The position numbers and the translations under genes are program-made. From assembly GCF_003258605.2 (NCBI RefSeq), contig NZ_CP031264.1:5944232-6008231 (forward strand): a stretch of DNA of 64,000 nt. Direction: 5' to 3'. This document shows, in pieces, positions 1 to 34,200 of the stretch. How positions within the stretch are numbered: position 1 is the stretch's first letter; each line of letters begins with the position of its first letter. This DNA is from Peterkaempfera bronchialis (GTDB lineage: Bacteria > Actinomycetota > Actinomycetes > Streptomycetales > Streptomycetaceae). The notes under the pieces were generated by a model, which worked only from the letters and a program-made list of their open reading frames with translations, made no database searches and was not told the origin of the DNA.

Positions 1-1
1 C

Positions 2-3000
2 CGGTTCCTCACCTCGGTCGCGGAGGCCCATGTCCAGGGCGTACCGGTGGACTGGCGGGCCGTCTTCGCGGGCAGCGGTGCACACCGGGTGGACCTGCCG
101 ACCTATGCCTTCCAGCGGCAGCGCTACTGGCCGAAGGTCCGCGAGGCCGCCGCAGCGGCGGCCGGGGACGGCGCGCTCACCGCGGACTCCGTGGAGGCGC
201 GTTTCTGGGAGACCGTCGAGCAGGAGGACCTGGAAGCGCTGACCGGCGCCCTCGACCTCGGCTCCCTCGGCGGCGACGCGCCGCTGAGCGCCGTACTGCC
301 CGCCCTGTCCACCTGGCGCCGCAGCAGCCGTGAGCGGTCCACCACCGACGCCTGGCGCTACACCGTCACCTGGGCGCCGCTGACCGGGCGTGCCACCCCG
401 GGCCCGCTCTCCGGGACCTGGCTGCTTGTCGTCCCGGCAGACACCGCCGGGTACGACGACCTGGCGACCGCCGCCGAGAAGGCGCTGCGGACCGGCGGGG
501 CGCAGCACACCGTACTGGTCCGGCTCGCCGACGACGACGAGGGCGAGCCGGGCCGCGAGCAGCTGACCGCGCGGCTGCGGTCCGCACTCGGCCACGGTGA
601 CGGCGACGGTGACGGTGACGGCGACGGCGACGGCGACGGCGAGGAGACCCGGCGGATCTCCGGTGTGCTCTCGCTGCTGGCCCTGGACGAACGCCCGCAC
701 CCCGACCACCCGGCCGTGCCGCTTGGCCTGGCCGGCACCCTCGCCCTGGTGCAGTCGCTCGGCGACCTCGGGGTCGACGCTCCGCTCTGGTGCGGCACCC
801 GTGGCGCCGTGGCGACCGGCCGCTCCGAGACGGTCGCCGCCCCGGCGCAGTCCCTGGTCTGGGGCCTCGGCCGGGTCGCGGCGCTGGAGCACTCCGAGCG
901 CTGGGGCGGCCTGGTCGACCTGCCGCCCACCCTGGACTCCCGCGCCGGGGCCCGGCTCTGCGCAGCCCTCGCCGCACCCGACGGCGAGGACCAGATCGCG
1001 ATCCGCGCCTCCGGGACCTTCGGCCGCCGCCTGGTCCGGGCGCCGCAGACCGACGCCTCGGCGGAGGTCTGGCGTCCGCGCGGCACCGTCCTGGTCACCG
1101 GCGGCACCGGAGCGCTCGGCGGCCATGTCGCCCGCTGGCTCGCCGGACGCGGCGCCGAGCATCTGCTGCTGACCAGCCGCCGGGGCCCCGACGCGCCCGG
1201 CGCGGCCGAACTGCGCGCCGAACTGGCCGCGCTGGGCTGCCAGGTCACCATCGCCGCCTGCGATGTCGCGGACCGCGACGCGCTGCGCGCGCTGCTGGAC
1301 GCGGTGCCCGAGCAGTACCCGCTCGGGGCTGTGGTGCACGCCGCCGGTTCGCTGGACGACGGCGTGATCGACTCGCTCGACCCGGCCCGGATGGACCCGA
1401 TCCTGCGCGGCAAGGTCACGGCCGCGCTCAACCTGCATGAGCTGACCAGGGACCTGGACCTGTCGGCCTTTGTGATGTTCTCCTCCACCGCCGGAGTCAT
1501 CAGCGGCGCCGGCCTCGGCAACTACGCCCCGGGCAACGCCTTCCTGGACGCCCTGGCCCAGCAGCGCCGGGCCGCCGGCCTCCCGGCCACCGCCGTCGCC
1601 TGGGGCCTGTGGGCCGAGGGCGGCATGGTGCAGGACGCGGCGGGCGACCGGATGCGCCGCTACGGCGTCCACCCGATGGCGCCCGACCTGGCCTGCATCG
1701 CCCTCGGCCGGGCCCTGGACCACGCCGACACCGCCGTGGTGGTCACCGACATCCGCTGGGACACCTACGCCGTCGCCTTCACCGGCCCCCGGCCCAGCGC
1801 CCTGCTCCGCGACCTGCCCGACGCCCGGCGCGCACTGGACGCCGCAGCGCAGACGGCCCCCGCAGCCGGTGACGGCCCGGACGCCTCCTCGCTCCACCGC
1901 CACCTGGCCGACCTGCCCGAGTTCGAGCGCGACGGCGCCGTGCTGGACGTCGTACGCGCCTGCGTGGCGACCGTCCTCGGCTACCCGTCGCCGGACGCGG
2001 TCGACCCCGACCGGCCCTTCACCGACCTGGGGATCGACTCGCTCAGCGCGGTCGAACTGCGCAACAGCATGAACCGGCTGACCGGCCTTCGGCTGCCCGC
2101 CACCCTGGTCTTCGACTACCCGACCTGCACGGGACTGGCCCGCTTCGTCCGCACCGAGGTGTCCGGCACCCAGCCGGGCACGCCGGAGCCGCAGGGGCGG
2201 GCGGCGCTGGCGCCGTCCGCCGCCGCCGAGGACGACCCGATCGCCATCGTCGCCATGAGCTGCCGCTTCCCCGGGGAGGTGCACACCCCGGAGCAGCTGT
2301 GGCGGATGCTGCACGACGGCGCGGAAGCGCTGGTGCCGTTCCCCACCGACCGGGGCTGGGACCTTGACGCGCTCTACGACCCCGAGCCCGGAAAGCCCGG
2401 CGCCGTCTACACCCGCGAGGGCGGCTTCCTGCACGACGCCGGCGGGTTCGACCCGGCCTTCTTCGGGATCTCGCCGCGTGAGGCCGTCGCCATGGACCCC
2501 CAGCAGCGGCTGCTGCTGGAGATCGCCTGGGAGACCTTCGAACGGGCCGAAATCGACCCCGCCTCCCTGCGCGGCAGCCGGACCGGCGTCTTCGCGGGCA
2601 CCAACGGCCAGGACTACACCGGGATGCTGGCCGCCTCGGGCGAGGACTACGAGGGGTATCTGCTCACCGGCAACGCCGCCAGCGTGGTGTCCGGGCGGCT
2701 CTCCTACACCTTCGGGCTGGAAGGCCCGGCGGTGACGGTCGACACCGCGTGCTCCGCCTCGCTGGTGGCGCTGCACCTGGCCGTGCAGTCGCTGCGCTCC
2801 GGGGAGTGCGACCTGGCGCTGGCGGGCGGACTCACCGTGATGGCCTCGCCCGGACTCTTCCTCGACTTCAGCCGGCAGCGCGGCCTCGCCGCCGACGGCC
2901 GCTGCAAGGCGTTCGCCGACGCCGCCGACGGCACCGGCTTCTCCGAGGGCGGCGGCATGCTGCTGGTCGAGCGGCTCTCCGACGCCCGCCGCAACGGGCA

Positions 3001-6000
3001 CCGGGTGCTGGCGCTGGTACGCGGCTCCGCCGTCAACCAGGACGGCGCCTCCAACGGCCTGAGCGCCCCCAACGGCCCCGCGCAGCAGCGGGTGATCCGG
3101 GCGGCGCTGGCCGGTGCTGGACTGTCGCCGTCGGAGGTGGACGCGGTGGAGGCGCATGGCACCGGGACCACGCTGGGCGACCCGATCGAGGCGCAGGCGG
3201 TGCTGGCGACCTATGGCCAGGGCCGGGCCGAGGACCGGCCGCTCTGGCTGGGGTCGATCAAGTCCAATGTCGGGCACACCCAGGCGGGCGCCGGCGTCGC
3301 CGGGGTGATCAAGATGGTGCTGGCCATGCAGCACGGTGTGCTGCCGCAGACCCTGCATGTGGACGCGCCCTCGTCCCATGTGGACTGGACGGCGGGCCGG
3401 GTCCGGCTGCTGACCGAGAACACCCCGTGGCCGGAGAGCGGCGACCGGCCGCGCCGGGCCGGGGTCTCCTCCTTCGGCATCAGCGGTACCAACGCCCACC
3501 TGATCCTGGAGGAAGCCCCGGCCGCCGAGACTGCGGACCAGGTCGACGCATCGGCGCCGCTGCCCGTGGTGCCGTGGGTGGTGACGGCCAAGAGCCGTAC
3601 CGCCCTGCGGGCCCAGGCGGAACGGCTGCTGGCGCACCTGGCGGCCCACCCGGACCAGGAGCCGCGCGACCTCGGCCGCTCGCTGGCCGCGACGCGGGCG
3701 GTCTTCGACCACCGCGCGGTGGTGCTGGGTGCGGGGCGGGCCGAGCTGCTGCGCGGGCTGGAGTCCGTGGCCGCTGGCGAGTCCGCTGCGGGCGTGGTCG
3801 CCGGGTCGGCGCGGGCCGAGGGCAAGACGGCGCTGCTCTTCACCGGGCAGGGTGCGCAGCGGGTGGGGATGGGGCGTGGGTTGTATGAGGCGTTCCCGGT
3901 CTTCGCTGAGGCGTTTGATGCGGTGTGTGCGTGGGTGGATGGGGAGTTGGGGCGTTCGCTGCGTGAGGTGGTCTTCGGTGCCGACGCTGACCTGCTGAAC
4001 GAGACCGGGTTGACTCAGCCCGCGTTGTTCGCGGTGGAGGTGGCGCTGTTCCGGCTGCTGGAGTCCTGGGGCGTCCGGGCGGATTATCTGGTCGGCCACT
4101 CGATCGGTGAGCTGGCGGCTGCGCATGTGGCGGGCGTGCTGTCGCTGGAGGATGCGTGCCGGCTGGTGGTGGCGCGTGGCCGTCTGATGCAGGCGCTGCC
4201 GTCCGGTGGGGCGATGGTGTCGGTGCAGGCGTCCGAGGCTGAGGTGCTGCCGCTGCTGGCGGGCCGTGAGGCCGAGGTGAGTATCGCGGCGCTGAACGGC
4301 CCGACCGCCACCGTGATCGCGGGCGATGAAGCCGCCGTCCTGGAGGTCGCCGGGGAGTTGGAGCGGCAGGGCCGCAAGACCAAGCGGGTGCGGGTCAGCC
4401 ACGCCTTCCACTCCCCCCGGATGGAGCCCATGTTGGCGGACTTCCGGGCGGTTGCGGAGAGCGTGGAGTACCACCAGCCCCGGATGGCCGTGGTCTCCAA
4501 TGTCACCGGAGAACTGGCCACGGCCGAGGAGTTGACCTCCCCCGAGTACTGGGTGCGCCATGTCCGGCAGGCCGTCCGCTTCGCCGACGGCATCGGCTGG
4601 CTGGAGCAGCACGGCGTCACCCGCTATGTCGAGCTGGGCCCCGACGGCACCCTGACCGCCATGGCCCAGGGCTGCGTGGAGGGCACCGACCATCTGCTGG
4701 TCCCGGCGCTGCGCAAGGACCGCCCGGAGACGGCCGCGCTGCTCACCGCCCTGGCCCAGGCGTTCACCAAGGGCGTCGGACTCGACTGGGCGGCGGCCTT
4801 CCAGGGCAGCGGCGCCCGCACGGTCGCCCTGCCGACGTACGCCTTCCAGCGGCAGCGGTTCTGGCCGAAGCCCCCCGTGCTGCTGGGCGATGTCGGCTCG
4901 GTCGGGCTCGGGTCGGCGAACCACCCGCTGCTGGGTGCGGCGGTCGGCATGGCCGGGGGCGAGGAGTTCCTCTTCACCGGCAGGCTGTCGCTGCGGACTC
5001 ACCCCTGGCTGGCCGACCACGCGCTGACCAGCACCGCGCTCTTCCCCGCCACGGGCTTCCTGGAACTGGCCCTGCACGCGGCCGACCAGCTGGGCTGCGA
5101 GCGGGTGGAGGAGCTGACCATCCTCACCCCGCTGACGCTGCCCGAGCACGGTGCGGTCCGCACCCAGCTGCGCGTGGAGGCACCGGATGCGTCCGGCAGC
5201 CGCGCGCTGAGCGTGTACTCGCGCCCCGAGGACGCGCCCGAGGAGCAGCCGTGGACGCTCAACGCCGCCGGGCTGCTGGCCGCAGGCAGCACGGCCGCGC
5301 CGGAGGACGGGCAGCGGCCGTATGACTTCGCCGTCTGGCCGCCGCAGGACGCGGTTGCGGTGCCGCTGGACGGCTTCTATGAGCGGTTCGCCGAGCGCGG
5401 CCACCTCTACGGTCCGCTCTTCCAGGGGCTGAAGTCGGTCTGGCTGCGCGGTGACGAGGTGTTCGCCGAGGTCGCCCTCCCGGAGGGGCACGACCCGGAC
5501 GCCGCCGCGTTCGGCCTGCACCCGGCGCTGCTGGACGCGGCGCTGCACGCGGTGATGTATGTGCCGCTGGAGGACGCCGACCGGCTGCCGTTCTCCTGGA
5601 GCGGGGTGTCGGTCGAGGCGGTCGGCGCCAGGGCGCTGCGGCTGCGGATGGTCCAGGAGGGGCCCGAGTCCATCTCCCTCGCGCTGGCCGACCCGGCAGG
5701 CCGACCGGTGGCCTCCATCGGCGCGCTGACCCTGCGTGAACTCACCGGTGACCTGGCCGGCGGCCCGGCGGGCGGCACGCACCATGACGCGCTCTTCGCG
5801 CTGGACTGGGCCACGGTGCCCGCCGCCGCCACCGCTCCCGCACCGGGCGCCTGGACGGTGGTCGGGGCCGACCGGGCGGTCGAGTTGGGTGACGCCCTGG
5901 ACGCCGCCGGGTTCCCGGTACGGGTCCACGCCGACCTGGCCGCGCTGGCCCGCTCCGGGGCGGAGATCCCCGAGACGGTGCTGCTCGCCCTGCCCGGCAC

Positions 6001-8728
6001 CCCGGACCGGGAGGCCGGTGACCTGGCGGCGGCCACCCACGCGGTGGCCCGCGAGACCCTGGCCCTGGTCCAGCAGTGGCTGGCCGAGCCCCGGTTCGCC
6101 CATGCCCGGCTGGCCGTGGTCACCCGGGAGGCGACGGACGCCGGACACCGGCGGCCCGATCCGGTACAGGCCGCCGTCTGGGGCCTGGTGCGGGCGGCGC
6201 GGTCGGAGAACCCCGGCCGGTTCCTGCTGCTGGACCTCGACGGGGCCGCTGGTTCACCGGCGGCGGTGCCGGGGGCGCTGGCCTCGGGCGAACCCGAACT
6301 GGCGGTGCGCAGCGGGGCCGTGTACGCGCCCCGGATCGCCCGGGTCGCGGCCGAGCAGTCGCTCACCCCGCCCGAGGGGGCCGCCGCCTGGCGGCTGGGC
6401 ATCGAGCGGAAGGGCACCCTGGAGAGCCTGCGCCTGGCCGAGTGCCCCGACGCCGTCCAGCCCCTCGCCCCCCGCGAGGTCCGGATCGCGGTGCGGGCCG
6501 CAGGCGTCAACTTCCGCGATGTGCTGACCGCGCTGGGCATGTACCCGGGCGATGCCACCGCCATCGGCCTGGAGGGGGCCGGGGTGGTGACCGAGGTCGG
6601 CGCCGAGGTGACCGGGCTGGCCCCCGGCGACCGCGTCATGGGCATGTTCGCGGGGGCCTTCGGGCCGCTCGCGGTGGCCGATGAGCGCATGGTGGCGCGC
6701 ATCCCGCAGGGCTGGTCGTTCGCCGAGGCGGCGACCGTGCCGATCGTCTACCTCACCGCCTACTACGCGCTGGTGGACCTGGGCGGGCTGAGCGCCGGGC
6801 AGTCGGTGCTGGTCCACGCGGCGGCGGGCGGCGTCGGTACGGCGGCGGTGCAGCTCGCCCGCCACCTGGGCGCCGAGGTCTTCGGCACCGCCTCGCCCGG
6901 CAAGTGGGACGCGCTGCGCTCGGCGGGTCTGGACGACGCGCACCTCGCCTCCTCCCGCGACCTGGACTTCGAGAAGGCGTTCCTGGCCGCCACCGGCGGC
7001 CGGGGCGTGGATGTCGTCCTGGACTCGCTGGCCCGGGAGTTCGTGGACGCCTCGCTGCGGCTGCTGCCGCGCGGTGGGCGGTTCCTGGAGATGGGCAAGA
7101 CCGACGTCCGCGATCCGCAGCGGGTCGCCACCGACCACCCGGGCGTCGCCTACCGGGCGTTCGACCTGGTGGAGGCGGGCCCGGAGCGGATCGGCGAGAT
7201 GCTGGCCGAGCTGGTCGCCCTCTTCGAGCAGGGCGTACTGCGACCGCTGCCGCTGACCACCTGGGACGTCCGGCAGGCCCCGGAGGCGTTCCGGTTCCTC
7301 AGCCAGGCCCGGCACATCGGCAAGGTGGTCCTCACCGTGCCCGTGTCCGCCGACCCGGAGGGGACCGTGCTGCTCACCGGCGGCCTGGGCGGGCTGGGCA
7401 AGGTAACGGCCCGTCATCTGGTCGCCGAGCGCGGCGTACGGCACCTGGTGCTGGCCGGCCGGCGCGGTCCGGACGCCCCCGGGGCTGCGGAGCTGCACGC
7501 GGAGCTGACCGCGCTGGGTGCCGAGGTCACCATCGCCGCCTGCGACGTGGCCGACCGGGACGCCCTGGCGGCGCTGCTGGCGGCGATCCCGCCGACCCAT
7601 CCGCTGACCGAGGTGGTGCACACCGCCGGGGTGCTGGCGGACGGGGTGGTCACCTCGATGACCCCGGACCAGCTCGACCGGGCGCTGCGGCCGAAGGTCG
7701 ACGCGGTGGTCAATCTGCATGAGCTGACCCGGGACGCTGACCTGGCCCGGTTCACGGTCTTCTCCTCGGTGGCGGGCACCTTCGGCGGCGCCGGGCAGGC
7801 CAACTACTCGGCCGCCAACGCCTTCCTCGACGGGCTGGCCCACCACCGGCTCGGCCTGGGCCTCCCCGCCACCTCGCTCGCCTGGGGCACCTGGGTGGCG
7901 GACGCCGGGATGACCGGCGAGCTGACCGAGGCCGACCGCCGGCGCCACGCCAGGACCGGCATGGTCCCGCTGGGCCCGGACCAGGGCATGGAACTGCTGG
8001 ACACCGCCTCCGACCTGGGCCGCGCGGTGCTGCTGCCGATGGACCTCGACCTGGCGTCCATGCGGGACCGTCCCGAGGCGCTGCCGCTGCTGCTCCAGGG
8101 CCTGGTCCGCAGGCGGCCCCGCCGCACCGCCGAGGCCGGCGCGTCCGGCTCCGGAAGCGGCGCCGCGAGCGGCCCCGACCTGGCGGAGCGGCTGGCGGCG
8201 CTGTCCCCGGCCGACCGCGAGCAGTTGCTGCTGGACCTGCTCTCCGCGCAGGTGGCCGCCGTGCTCGGGTACTCCTCGGCCGATGAGATCGAGCCCGAGC
8301 AGACCTTCAAGGAGCTGGGCTTCGACTCGCTGACCGCCGTCGAACTCCGCAACCGCCTCAACGCGGTCACCGGGCTGCGGCTGCCGGCCACCCTGGTCTT
8401 CGACTACCCGACACCGCTGGGTCTGGTCGGCCAGTTGCTGACCGAGATCGAGCTGCCCGACGCCCCCGGCGGCGCGCAGACCCTCCTCGGCGAGCTGGAC
8501 CGCTTGGAGGCCGTACTCGGCAGCACCGCCCTGGACGGCGAGGACCGCTCCACGGTCGCCGCCCGGCTGCGGGAGCTGGCGGCCCGGTGGCAGGAGAAGC
8601 CGGGCACCGGCGCCCCCCTGGGCGGGGCGGTCCCGGAGCAGGACCCGGACGACGACGCGGCCCTCGCATCGGTCGAGACGGCGAGCGAGCTGTTCGACCT
8701 CATTGACAAGGAACTCGGCACGTCGTGA
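2..8728 (+). CDS. Type I modular PKS (PKS A), 5'-truncated: (AT end)-KR-ACP / KS-AT-DH-ER-KR-ACP
   Basis: The reading frame is open from position 2, so the gene starts upstream. It begins in the tail of an AT ([11 protein letters not shown] near 104-136). Residues are counted from position 2. The first module has a KR (NADPH motif about 361, LDD-type motif about 450, catalytic Tyr in NYAPGN about 507) and an ACP (LGIDSL, Ser about 680). The second module has a KS (Cys about 917 in TACSAS), an AT (GHSIG about 1367, HAFH, so malonyl-CoA), a DH (about 1670), an ER (NFRDV, then HAAAGGVG about 2272), a KR (NYSAAN about 2601) and an ACP (LGFDSL about 2775). The C-terminal tail ends [14 protein letters not shown], a docking segment that should hand over to PKS B. 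Predicted work: one beta-hydroxy unit, then one fully reduced malonate unit. The DH motif reads HxxxSxxxxP rather than HxxxGxxxxP, so full reduction is likely but not certain. Domain calls are solid; the missing KS and AT cannot be assessed. Confidence 0.95.
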   Translation, partial: RFLTSVAEAHVQGVPVDWRAVFAGSGAHRVDLPTYAFQRQRYWPKVREAAAAAAGDGALTADSVEARFWETVEQEDLEALTGALDLGSLGGDAPLSAVLPALSTWRRSSRERSTTDAWRYTVTWAPLTGRATPGPLSGTWLLVVPADTAGYDDLATAAEKALRTGGAQHTVLVRLADDDEGEPGREQLTARLRSALGHGDGDGDGDGDGDGDGEETRRISGVLSLLALDERPHPDHPAVPLGLAGTLALVQSLGDLGVDAPLWCGTRGAVATGRSETVAAPAQSLVWGLGRVAALEHSERWGGLVDLPPTLDSRAGARLCAALAAPDGEDQIAIRASGTFGRRLVRAPQTDASAEVWRPRGTVLVTGGTGALGGHVARWLAGRGAEHLLLTSRRGPDAPGAAELRAELAALGCQVTIAACDVADRDALRALLDAVPEQYPLGAVVHAAGSLDDGVIDSLDPARMDPILRGKVTAALNLHELTRDLDLSAFVMFSSTAGVISGAGLGNYAPGNAFLDALAQQRRAAGLPATAVAWGLWAEGGMVQDAAGDRMRRYGVHPMAPDLACIALGRALDHADTAVVVTDIRWDTYAVAFTGPRPSALLRDLPDARRALDAAAQTAPAAGDGPDASSLHRHLADLPEFERDGAVLDVVRACVATVLGYPSPDAVDPDRPFTDLGIDSLSAVELRNSMNRLTGLRLPATLVFDYPTCTGLARFVRTEVSGTQPGTPEPQGRAALAPSAAAEDDPIAIVAMSCRFPGEVHTPEQLWRMLHDGAEALVPFPTDRGWDLDALYDPEPGKPGAVYTREGGFLHDAGGFDPAFFGISPREAVAMDPQQRLLLEIAWETFERAEIDPASLRGSRTGVFAGTNGQDYTGMLAASGEDYEGYLLTGNAASVVSGRLSYTFGLEGPAVTVDTACSASLVALHLAVQSLRSGECDLALAGGLTVMASPGLFLDFSRQRGLAADGRCKAFADAADGTGFSEGGGMLLVERLSDARRNGHRVLALVRGSAVNQDGASNGLSAPNGPAQQRVIRAALAGAGLSPSEVDAVEAHGTGTTLGDPIEAQAVLATYGQGRAEDRPLWLGSIKSNVGHTQAGAGVAGVIKMVLAMQHGVLPQTLHVDAPSSHVDWTAGRVRLLTENTPWPESGDRPRRAGVSSFGISGTNAHLILEEAPAAETADQVDASAPLPVVPWVVTAKSRTALRAQAERLLAHLAAHPDQEPRDLGRSLAATRAVFDHRAVVLGAGRAELLRGLESVAAGESAAGVVAGSARAEGKTALLFTGQGAQRVGMGRGLYEAFPVFAEAFDAVCAWVDGELGRSLREVVFGADADLLNETGLTQPALFAVEVALFRLLESWGVRADYLVGHSIGELAAAHVAGVLSLEDACRLVVARGRLMQALPSGGAMVSVQASEAEVLPLLAGREAEVSIAALNGPTATVIAGDEAAVLEVAGELERQGRKTKRVRVSHAFHSPRMEPMLADFRAVAESVEYHQPRMAVVSNVTGELATAEELTSPEYWVRHVRQAVRFADGIGWLEQHGVTRYVELGPDGTLTAMAQGCVEGTDHLLVPALRKDRPETAALLTALAQAFTKGVGLDWAAAFQGSGARTVALPTYAFQRQRFWPKPPVLLGDVGSVGLGSANHPLLGAAVGMAGGEEFLFTGRLSLRTHPWLADHALTSTALFPATGFLELALHAADQLGCERVEELTILTPLTLPEHGAVRTQLRVEAPDASGSRALSVYSRPEDAPEEQPWTLNAAGLLAAGSTAAPEDGQRPYDFAVWPPQDAVAVPLDGFYERFAERGHLYGPLFQGLKSVWLRGDEVFAEVALPEGHDPDAAAFGLHPALLDAALHAVMYVPLEDADRLPFSWSGVSVEAVGARALRLRMVQEGPESISLALADPAGRPVASIGALTLRELTGDLAGGPAGGTHHDALFALDWATVPAAATAPAPGAWTVVGADRAVELGDALDAAGFPVRVHADLAALARSGAEIPETVLLALPGTPDREAGDLAAATHAVARETLALVQQWLAEPRFAHARLAVVTREATDAGHRRPDPVQAAVWGLVRAARSENPGRFLLLDLDGAAGSPAAVPGALASGEPELAVRSGAVYAPRIARVAAEQSLTPPEGAAAWRLGIERKGTLESLRLAECPDAVQPLAPREVRIAVRAAGVNFRDVLTALGMYPGDATAIGLEGAGVVTEVGAEVTGLAPGDRVMGMFAGAFGPLAVADERMVARIPQGWSFAEAATVPIVYLTAYYALVDLGGLSAGQSVLVHAAAGGVGTAAVQLARHLGAEVFGTASPGKWDALRSAGLDDAHLASSRDLDFEKAFLAATGGRGVDVVLDSLAREFVDASLRLLPRGGRFLEMGKTDVRDPQRVATDHPGVAYRAFDLVEAGPERIGEMLAELVALFEQGVLRPLPLTTWDVRQAPEAFRFLSQARHIGKVVLTVPVSADPEGTVLLTGGLGGLGKVTARHLVAERGVRHLVLAGRRGPDAPGAAELHAELTALGAEVTIAACDVADRDALAALLAAIPPTHPLTEVVHTAGVLADGVVTSMTPDQLDRALRPKVDAVVNLHELTRDADLARFTVFSSVAGTFGGAGQANYSAANAFLDGLAHHRLGLGLPATSLAWGTWVADAGMTGELTEADRRRHARTGMVPLGPDQGMELLDTASDLGRAVLLPMDLDLASMRDRPEALPLLLQGLVRRRPRRTAEAGASGSGSGAASGPDLAERLAALSPADREQLLLDLLSAQVAAVLGYSSADEIEPEQTFKELGFDSLTAVELRNRLNAVTGLRLPATLVFDYPTPLGLVGQLLTEIELPDAPGGAQTLLGELDRLEAVLGSTALDGEDRSTVAARLRELAARWQEKPGTGAPLGGAVPEQDPDDDAALASVETASELFDLIDKELGTS
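596..640 (+). repeat. In-frame 6-bp microsatellite, (Gly-Asp)7-Gly
   Basis: About 7.5 copies of GGYGAC run in frame through the structural half of the first KR of PKS A. Copies differ only at the wobble base. The site is a surface linker, so length variation between strains would be tolerated. Confidence 0.9.
3845..4380 (+). repeat. AT-domain repeat block, copy 1 (PKS A)
   Basis: This stretch encodes the N-terminal two thirds of a malonyl-specific AT. By eye it is nearly identical at the DNA level to blocks starting at 53576, 58862 and 63731. It uses many G- or T-ending codons (GTG, GGT, CGT, TTG) while flanking DNA prefers C endings. That suggests recent gene conversion between modules or a shared imported AT sequence. 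Confidence 0.85.
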
Positions 8729-8782
8729 TCGACACGTTGGGACAACGGAAACCGCTCGGCTCGGCTGGAGGATGTGGCGTTC

Positions 8783-19083
<10,301 letters not shown>

Positions 19084-19126
19084 GCGGCGGCTACAGGACC
19101 GGGAGCGGGAGAACGGGTGAACACGC

Positions 19127-30016
<10,890 letters not shown>

Positions 30017-30107
30017 CGCCCCGACGCGCCGGCATGCGAATATCTCCCCGCCTTCGCCCGGCGGCCTTTAGCAACTTTCCTAGTGCGCCCCGACCGATAC
30101 TGGCGGT
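30017..30107 (+). promoter_or_regulatory. Intergenic spacer before the ligase-like gene, possible promoter
   Basis: This 91-bp gap separates the TE-ending PKS C from the ligase/PKS D pair. It contains an unusually AT-rich patch around 30066-30082 and a GATACT hexamer at 30095-30100. No convincing -35/-10 pair with standard spacing is visible. A promoter here is an inference from the functional break between the gene sets. Confidence 0.3.
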
Positions 30108-31193
30108 ATGGCAGTGAGGATGAGCACGGAATCATTGAAAGCGCTGACCGACGGCTGGCTTTCCTGGGATCTCGACGCATGGACGCGGCATATTGTGCAG
30201 CGCCATTTCGACCCCGCGACGGGGTCGGCGTTCTGGCTGAAGCAGCGCGGCAGCCTGGACTTCGACCCGCTGGAGATCACCCGGTACGAGGAGCTGGCGG
30301 CTTTCGGCAACTTCGACCTGGCCACCCTCCGCGACCAGGACCCGGCCGACTTCGTCCCCCAGGACGTGCCGCGCCCGCTGGCCGGACGGGTCTTCGAGTC
30401 GGCCGGGACCACCGGCAAGCCGTGCCGGGTCTTCTACACCGAGGCGATGGCCGAGCACTGGGCGGCCTGGCGCCAACTCGGCCGCACCATGGCCGGGTTC
30501 GAGCCGGGCGGCACCTGGCTCGACGCCTGTCCCAGCGGCCCGCACCTGGTCGGCCAGGAGGCCGACCAGCTGGCCGACCTCTACGGCTCCACCGTCTACT
30601 CCATCGACCTGGACCCCCGCTGGATCAAGACGCTCATCCGGGGCGGCCGGCTCGCCGAGATGAACGCCTATGTCGACCATGTCATCGAGCAGGTCACCGA
30701 CATCCTGGAGAGCCGGCCGGTGGACTATCTGCGGACCACCCCCGCGATCGTCCAGGCGCTGATCAACCGCCGGCCGGAGCTCACCTCCCGGCTCAAGGGC
30801 GTCTACCTCGGCGGCACCCAGCTCACCCCCGACTCCTACCGCCGCTTCTCCGAGGCGCTGGGCGGCGGCGTGATCGGAGCGACGTACGGCAACACCTTCG
30901 GCAACGCCAACGGCCTGCCGTCGCCCGACGGCGGCAGCACGCTGCCCTATGTGCCCAACTACCCGCACACCACCATGGCCGTGGTCGACAAGACCGACCC
31001 GACCCGCGTCGTGGAGTACGGCGAGGAGGGCCGGGTGCGGCTGATGGTGCTGCACGAGGACCTCTTCCTGCCCAACGTCCTGGAGCGCGACCAGGCGCTG
31101 CGCTATGAGACCCCGGCCGAGTGGCCGTGCGACGGGGTGGCCAATGTGCAGCCCCTGAAGATATCCACCGCCAGCCCCGAAGGTCTCTACTGA
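30108..31193 (+). CDS. Truncated PaaK-like adenylate-forming ligase homologue, copy 1
   Basis: This 361-residue protein resembles the large N-terminal domain of phenylacetate-CoA-ligase-type enzymes. An ATP-loop-like motif SAGTTGKP lies at 98-105 and YGNTFG near 263. It lacks the usual C-terminal lid domain of about 100 residues, ending DGVANVQPLKISTASPEGLY. From memory, such short proteins in Streptomyces are often labelled phenazine antibiotic biosynthesis proteins. It is a clear paralogue of the protein at 49468-50559. It sits 75 bp before PKS D, whose own first domain is an acyl-ligase, so activation or hand-over of an aromatic acid such as dihydroxynaphthoate is plausible. Substrate and activity are inferred. 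ATG 30108 is preferred over ATG 30120, but neither has a strong ribosome-binding site. Confidence 0.75.
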   Translation: MAVRMSTESLKALTDGWLSWDLDAWTRHIVQRHFDPATGSAFWLKQRGSLDFDPLEITRYEELAAFGNFDLATLRDQDPADFVPQDVPRPLAGRVFESAGTTGKPCRVFYTEAMAEHWAAWRQLGRTMAGFEPGGTWLDACPSGPHLVGQEADQLADLYGSTVYSIDLDPRWIKTLIRGGRLAEMNAYVDHVIEQVTDILESRPVDYLRTTPAIVQALINRRPELTSRLKGVYLGGTQLTPDSYRRFSEALGGGVIGATYGNTFGNANGLPSPDGGSTLPYVPNYPHTTMAVVDKTDPTRVVEYGEEGRVRLMVLHEDLFLPNVLERDQALRYETPAEWPCDGVANVQPLKISTASPEGLY

Positions 31194-31268
31194 GACGCAC
31201 CGCGCACACCGCCGTGCCCGCCTGGTCGTGGCATTCACCCCGAATTACGATCGAAAGGTAGGGCGGTC

Positions 31269-34200
31269 ATGCTGCGCACCGATGTGATCCGGCCGCTGCA
31301 CGAATTGCTCGCGGAGCACGCCGATCGCCTCGGCGAAAAGACCGCATTCCATGACGCGCGGGGCAGCGTGACCTATGCCGCGCTGGAGCGGCGCACCCGG
31401 CTGCTGGCCGGGCATCTCGCCGCGCTGGGCCTGGAGCGCGGCGACAGCGCGGCGCTCTACCTCGGCAACTGCCTGGAGACGGTCGAGAGCCATCTCGCCA
31501 TCGCCCGGTCCAGTGCGGTGGGCGTGCCGCTCAACCCGCACTCCACCGACGCCGAACTGGCGTATCTGCTCGACGACAGCGACGCCCGGGTGGTGATCAC
31601 CGACCCCGCCCACCTCGACCAGATCCGCCGGATGCTGCCGCAGCGCCCCCGGCTGGCCGTCGTGGTCACCGGGGACGGGCCCGCTCCGCCCGGCGTCGCC
31701 TCGTTCGAGTCCATGGCCGCCACCGAACCGCCCGTCCCTGCCCGGGACGACGCCGGGCTGGACGACCCCGCGTGGATGCTCTATACCTCCGGCACCACCG
31801 GCCGGCCCAAGGGCGTGCTCTCCACCCACCGCAAGTCGATGTGGGGCACCGCCGCCTCCTATGCGCCGCTGCTCGGACTCTGCGAGTCGGACCGGGTGCT
31901 CTGGCCGATGCCCATGTTCCACATGGTGGCGCACAACCTCTGCGTACTGGGCGTGGTCGCCGTCGGCGCCACCGCGCGCATCCTGGACGGCCTGGCCGCC
32001 GGGGACATCGTGGAGGCGCTGCGGGAGGAGCGCTCCACCTTCCTGGTCGGCGTCCCGACGATGTACCACCAACTGCTGGAGACGGCCCGGGAGACCGGCC
32101 TCGGCGCACCCGAGCTGCGGATCTGCATGGTCGCCGGGTCCGCCTGCGCCGCCTCGCTGCACCATGACTTCGAGGACGCCTTCGGCATCCGGCTGCTGGA
32201 CAGCTACGGCTCCACCGAGACCGGCGGCCCGATCACCGCCAATCTGCCGGACGGCCCCCGCTTCCCCGGCTCCTGCGGCATCGCGGTGCCCGGGCTGACC
32301 GTGCGCCTGACGGACCCCCGGACCGGGGAGGAGGTGGCCGACGGCGAGGAGGGCGAGATCCGGGTGCAGAGCCCGGCCGTGATGCTCGGCTACCACCGGC
32401 AGCCCGAGGCCACCGCGACCGTGCTGAGCGACGGCTGGTACCGCACCGGGGACCTGGCCCGCCGCAATGCGTCCGGCTTTCTCACCATCACCGGCCGGAT
32501 CAAGGAACTGATCATCCGTGGCGGCGAGAACATCCACCCCCGCGAGGTGGAGGACGTCCTGATCCAGGTGGCCGGCGTCGCCGAGGCCGCGGTGGTGGGC
32601 CGACCGCACCCGGTGCTCGGCGAGGTACCGGTGGCCTATGTGGTGCCCGGCCCCGCCGGGGTGGACCCCGGAGTGCTGCTCGCCACCTGCCGCGAGCAGC
32701 TTTCGTACTTCAAGGTGCCGGAGGAGCTGTACGAGGTCGACCGGATCCCTCGGACGGCGATCGGCAAGGTCACCCGGCAGGCGCTGCTCGACCTGCCCGC
32801 CCGGCTGCGGCTGGCGGGCGGGACCTTCCATGCCTCGCTCCTCGCCGTCGACTGGCAGCCGCCGGCGCTTCCCGTTGCGCCGCCGCCACCGGACGGCTGG
32901 GCCATGATCGAGGCCGGTACGGACATCCCGGCCGCCCCGATCCCGGGTATCGCCGTACTGCCCTGCCTGCCCGACCCGGCCGGCCGGGCGCCGGTCCAGG
33001 TGCTGGAGCAGGTGCGGCAGTGGCTTGCCGACGAACGGTGGGAGTCCTCCCGGCTGGTGGTGGCGACCCGGGGCGCGGTGGCCGCCGTACCGGGCGAGGA
33101 GGTGCCCGACCTGGCACACGCCCCGCTCTGGGGCCTGCTGCGGACCGTCCAGGCGGACCACCCGGGCCGGGTCGTCCTGGTGGACCTCGGCCCCGACGCG
33201 GAGCTGCCGGACGCGGCGGCCGTCGCCGCCACGACGGATGAACCGGCGGTGGCGCTGCGGTCCGGCGAGGCCCTGGTACCCCGGCTGGCCCGGGTCCCCG
33301 CCGACACCGCGCCCCGCCCGGCCCTCGCTCTGGACCCCGATGGCCTGGTGCTGCTCAGCGGCCCGCTCGGCGGACCCGGCTCGGTGCTCGCCCGGCAGCT
33401 GATGGCCGAGCACGGCGCACGCCACCTGCTGCTCATCGGACCCGGCACGGCCGACACGGCGGACGCGGCGGACGAGGCGGACGAGGCGGCCCTCCGGGCA
33501 GAGGCGGCGGAGTTCGGCGCCACCGTCACCGCCGAGCCCTGCGACCCGGCCGACCGCGACGCCCTGGCCGCACTGCTGCACCGGCTGCCCCGCCCGCTCA
33601 CCGCCGTCGTCCAGATCGCCGACCCGGCCCCCGACCGGCTCCAAGCGGCGCTCCACCTCCATGAACTGACACAGCATCATCAGCTGGCGGCCTTTGCCAC
33701 CATCTCCTCGGCGGCGGGCCTGACCGGCGCCCCGGGCCACGCCGACCATGCCGCCGCCGGAGCCTTCCTGGACGCGCTCGCCCACCACCGCCGCGCCCAC
33801 GGCCTGCCCGCCACCTCCCTCGCCTGGGGCCCGCCGGACGCAGCCGACGGCCTCGCCGCCCCGCCGACCTGCGGGGCGCCGCCCTCTTCGGCCTCGCCCT
33901 GACCGGCGACCGGGCCGCCCTGGTCGCCGCCGACCTGGACCTCGACCACGTCGCCGGCGCACCGGTCCCCGGGCTGCTGCGCGACCTGGTACGCCCCACC
34001 GGCGCCGCCGCCCCGACCGACGGCCCGGACGCGGCGGACCTGGCCCGCCGCCTCGCCGAAGCGCCCGACGCCGCACGCGGCCGGATACTGCTGGACCTGG
34101 TGCTCGCCCAGGTCGCCGCCGTCCTCGGCAGCGGCCCAGCCGACCCGACCGGGGCCGACCAGCCGTTCAAGGACCTGGGCTTCGACTCGCTGACCGCCGT

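Noticed and set aside
33859-33862. Programmed ribosomal frameshift joining the two halves of PKS D
   Set aside because: No slippery heptamer or downstream structure was recognised, and the same C-run change occurs in PKS B, which fits sequencing error better.
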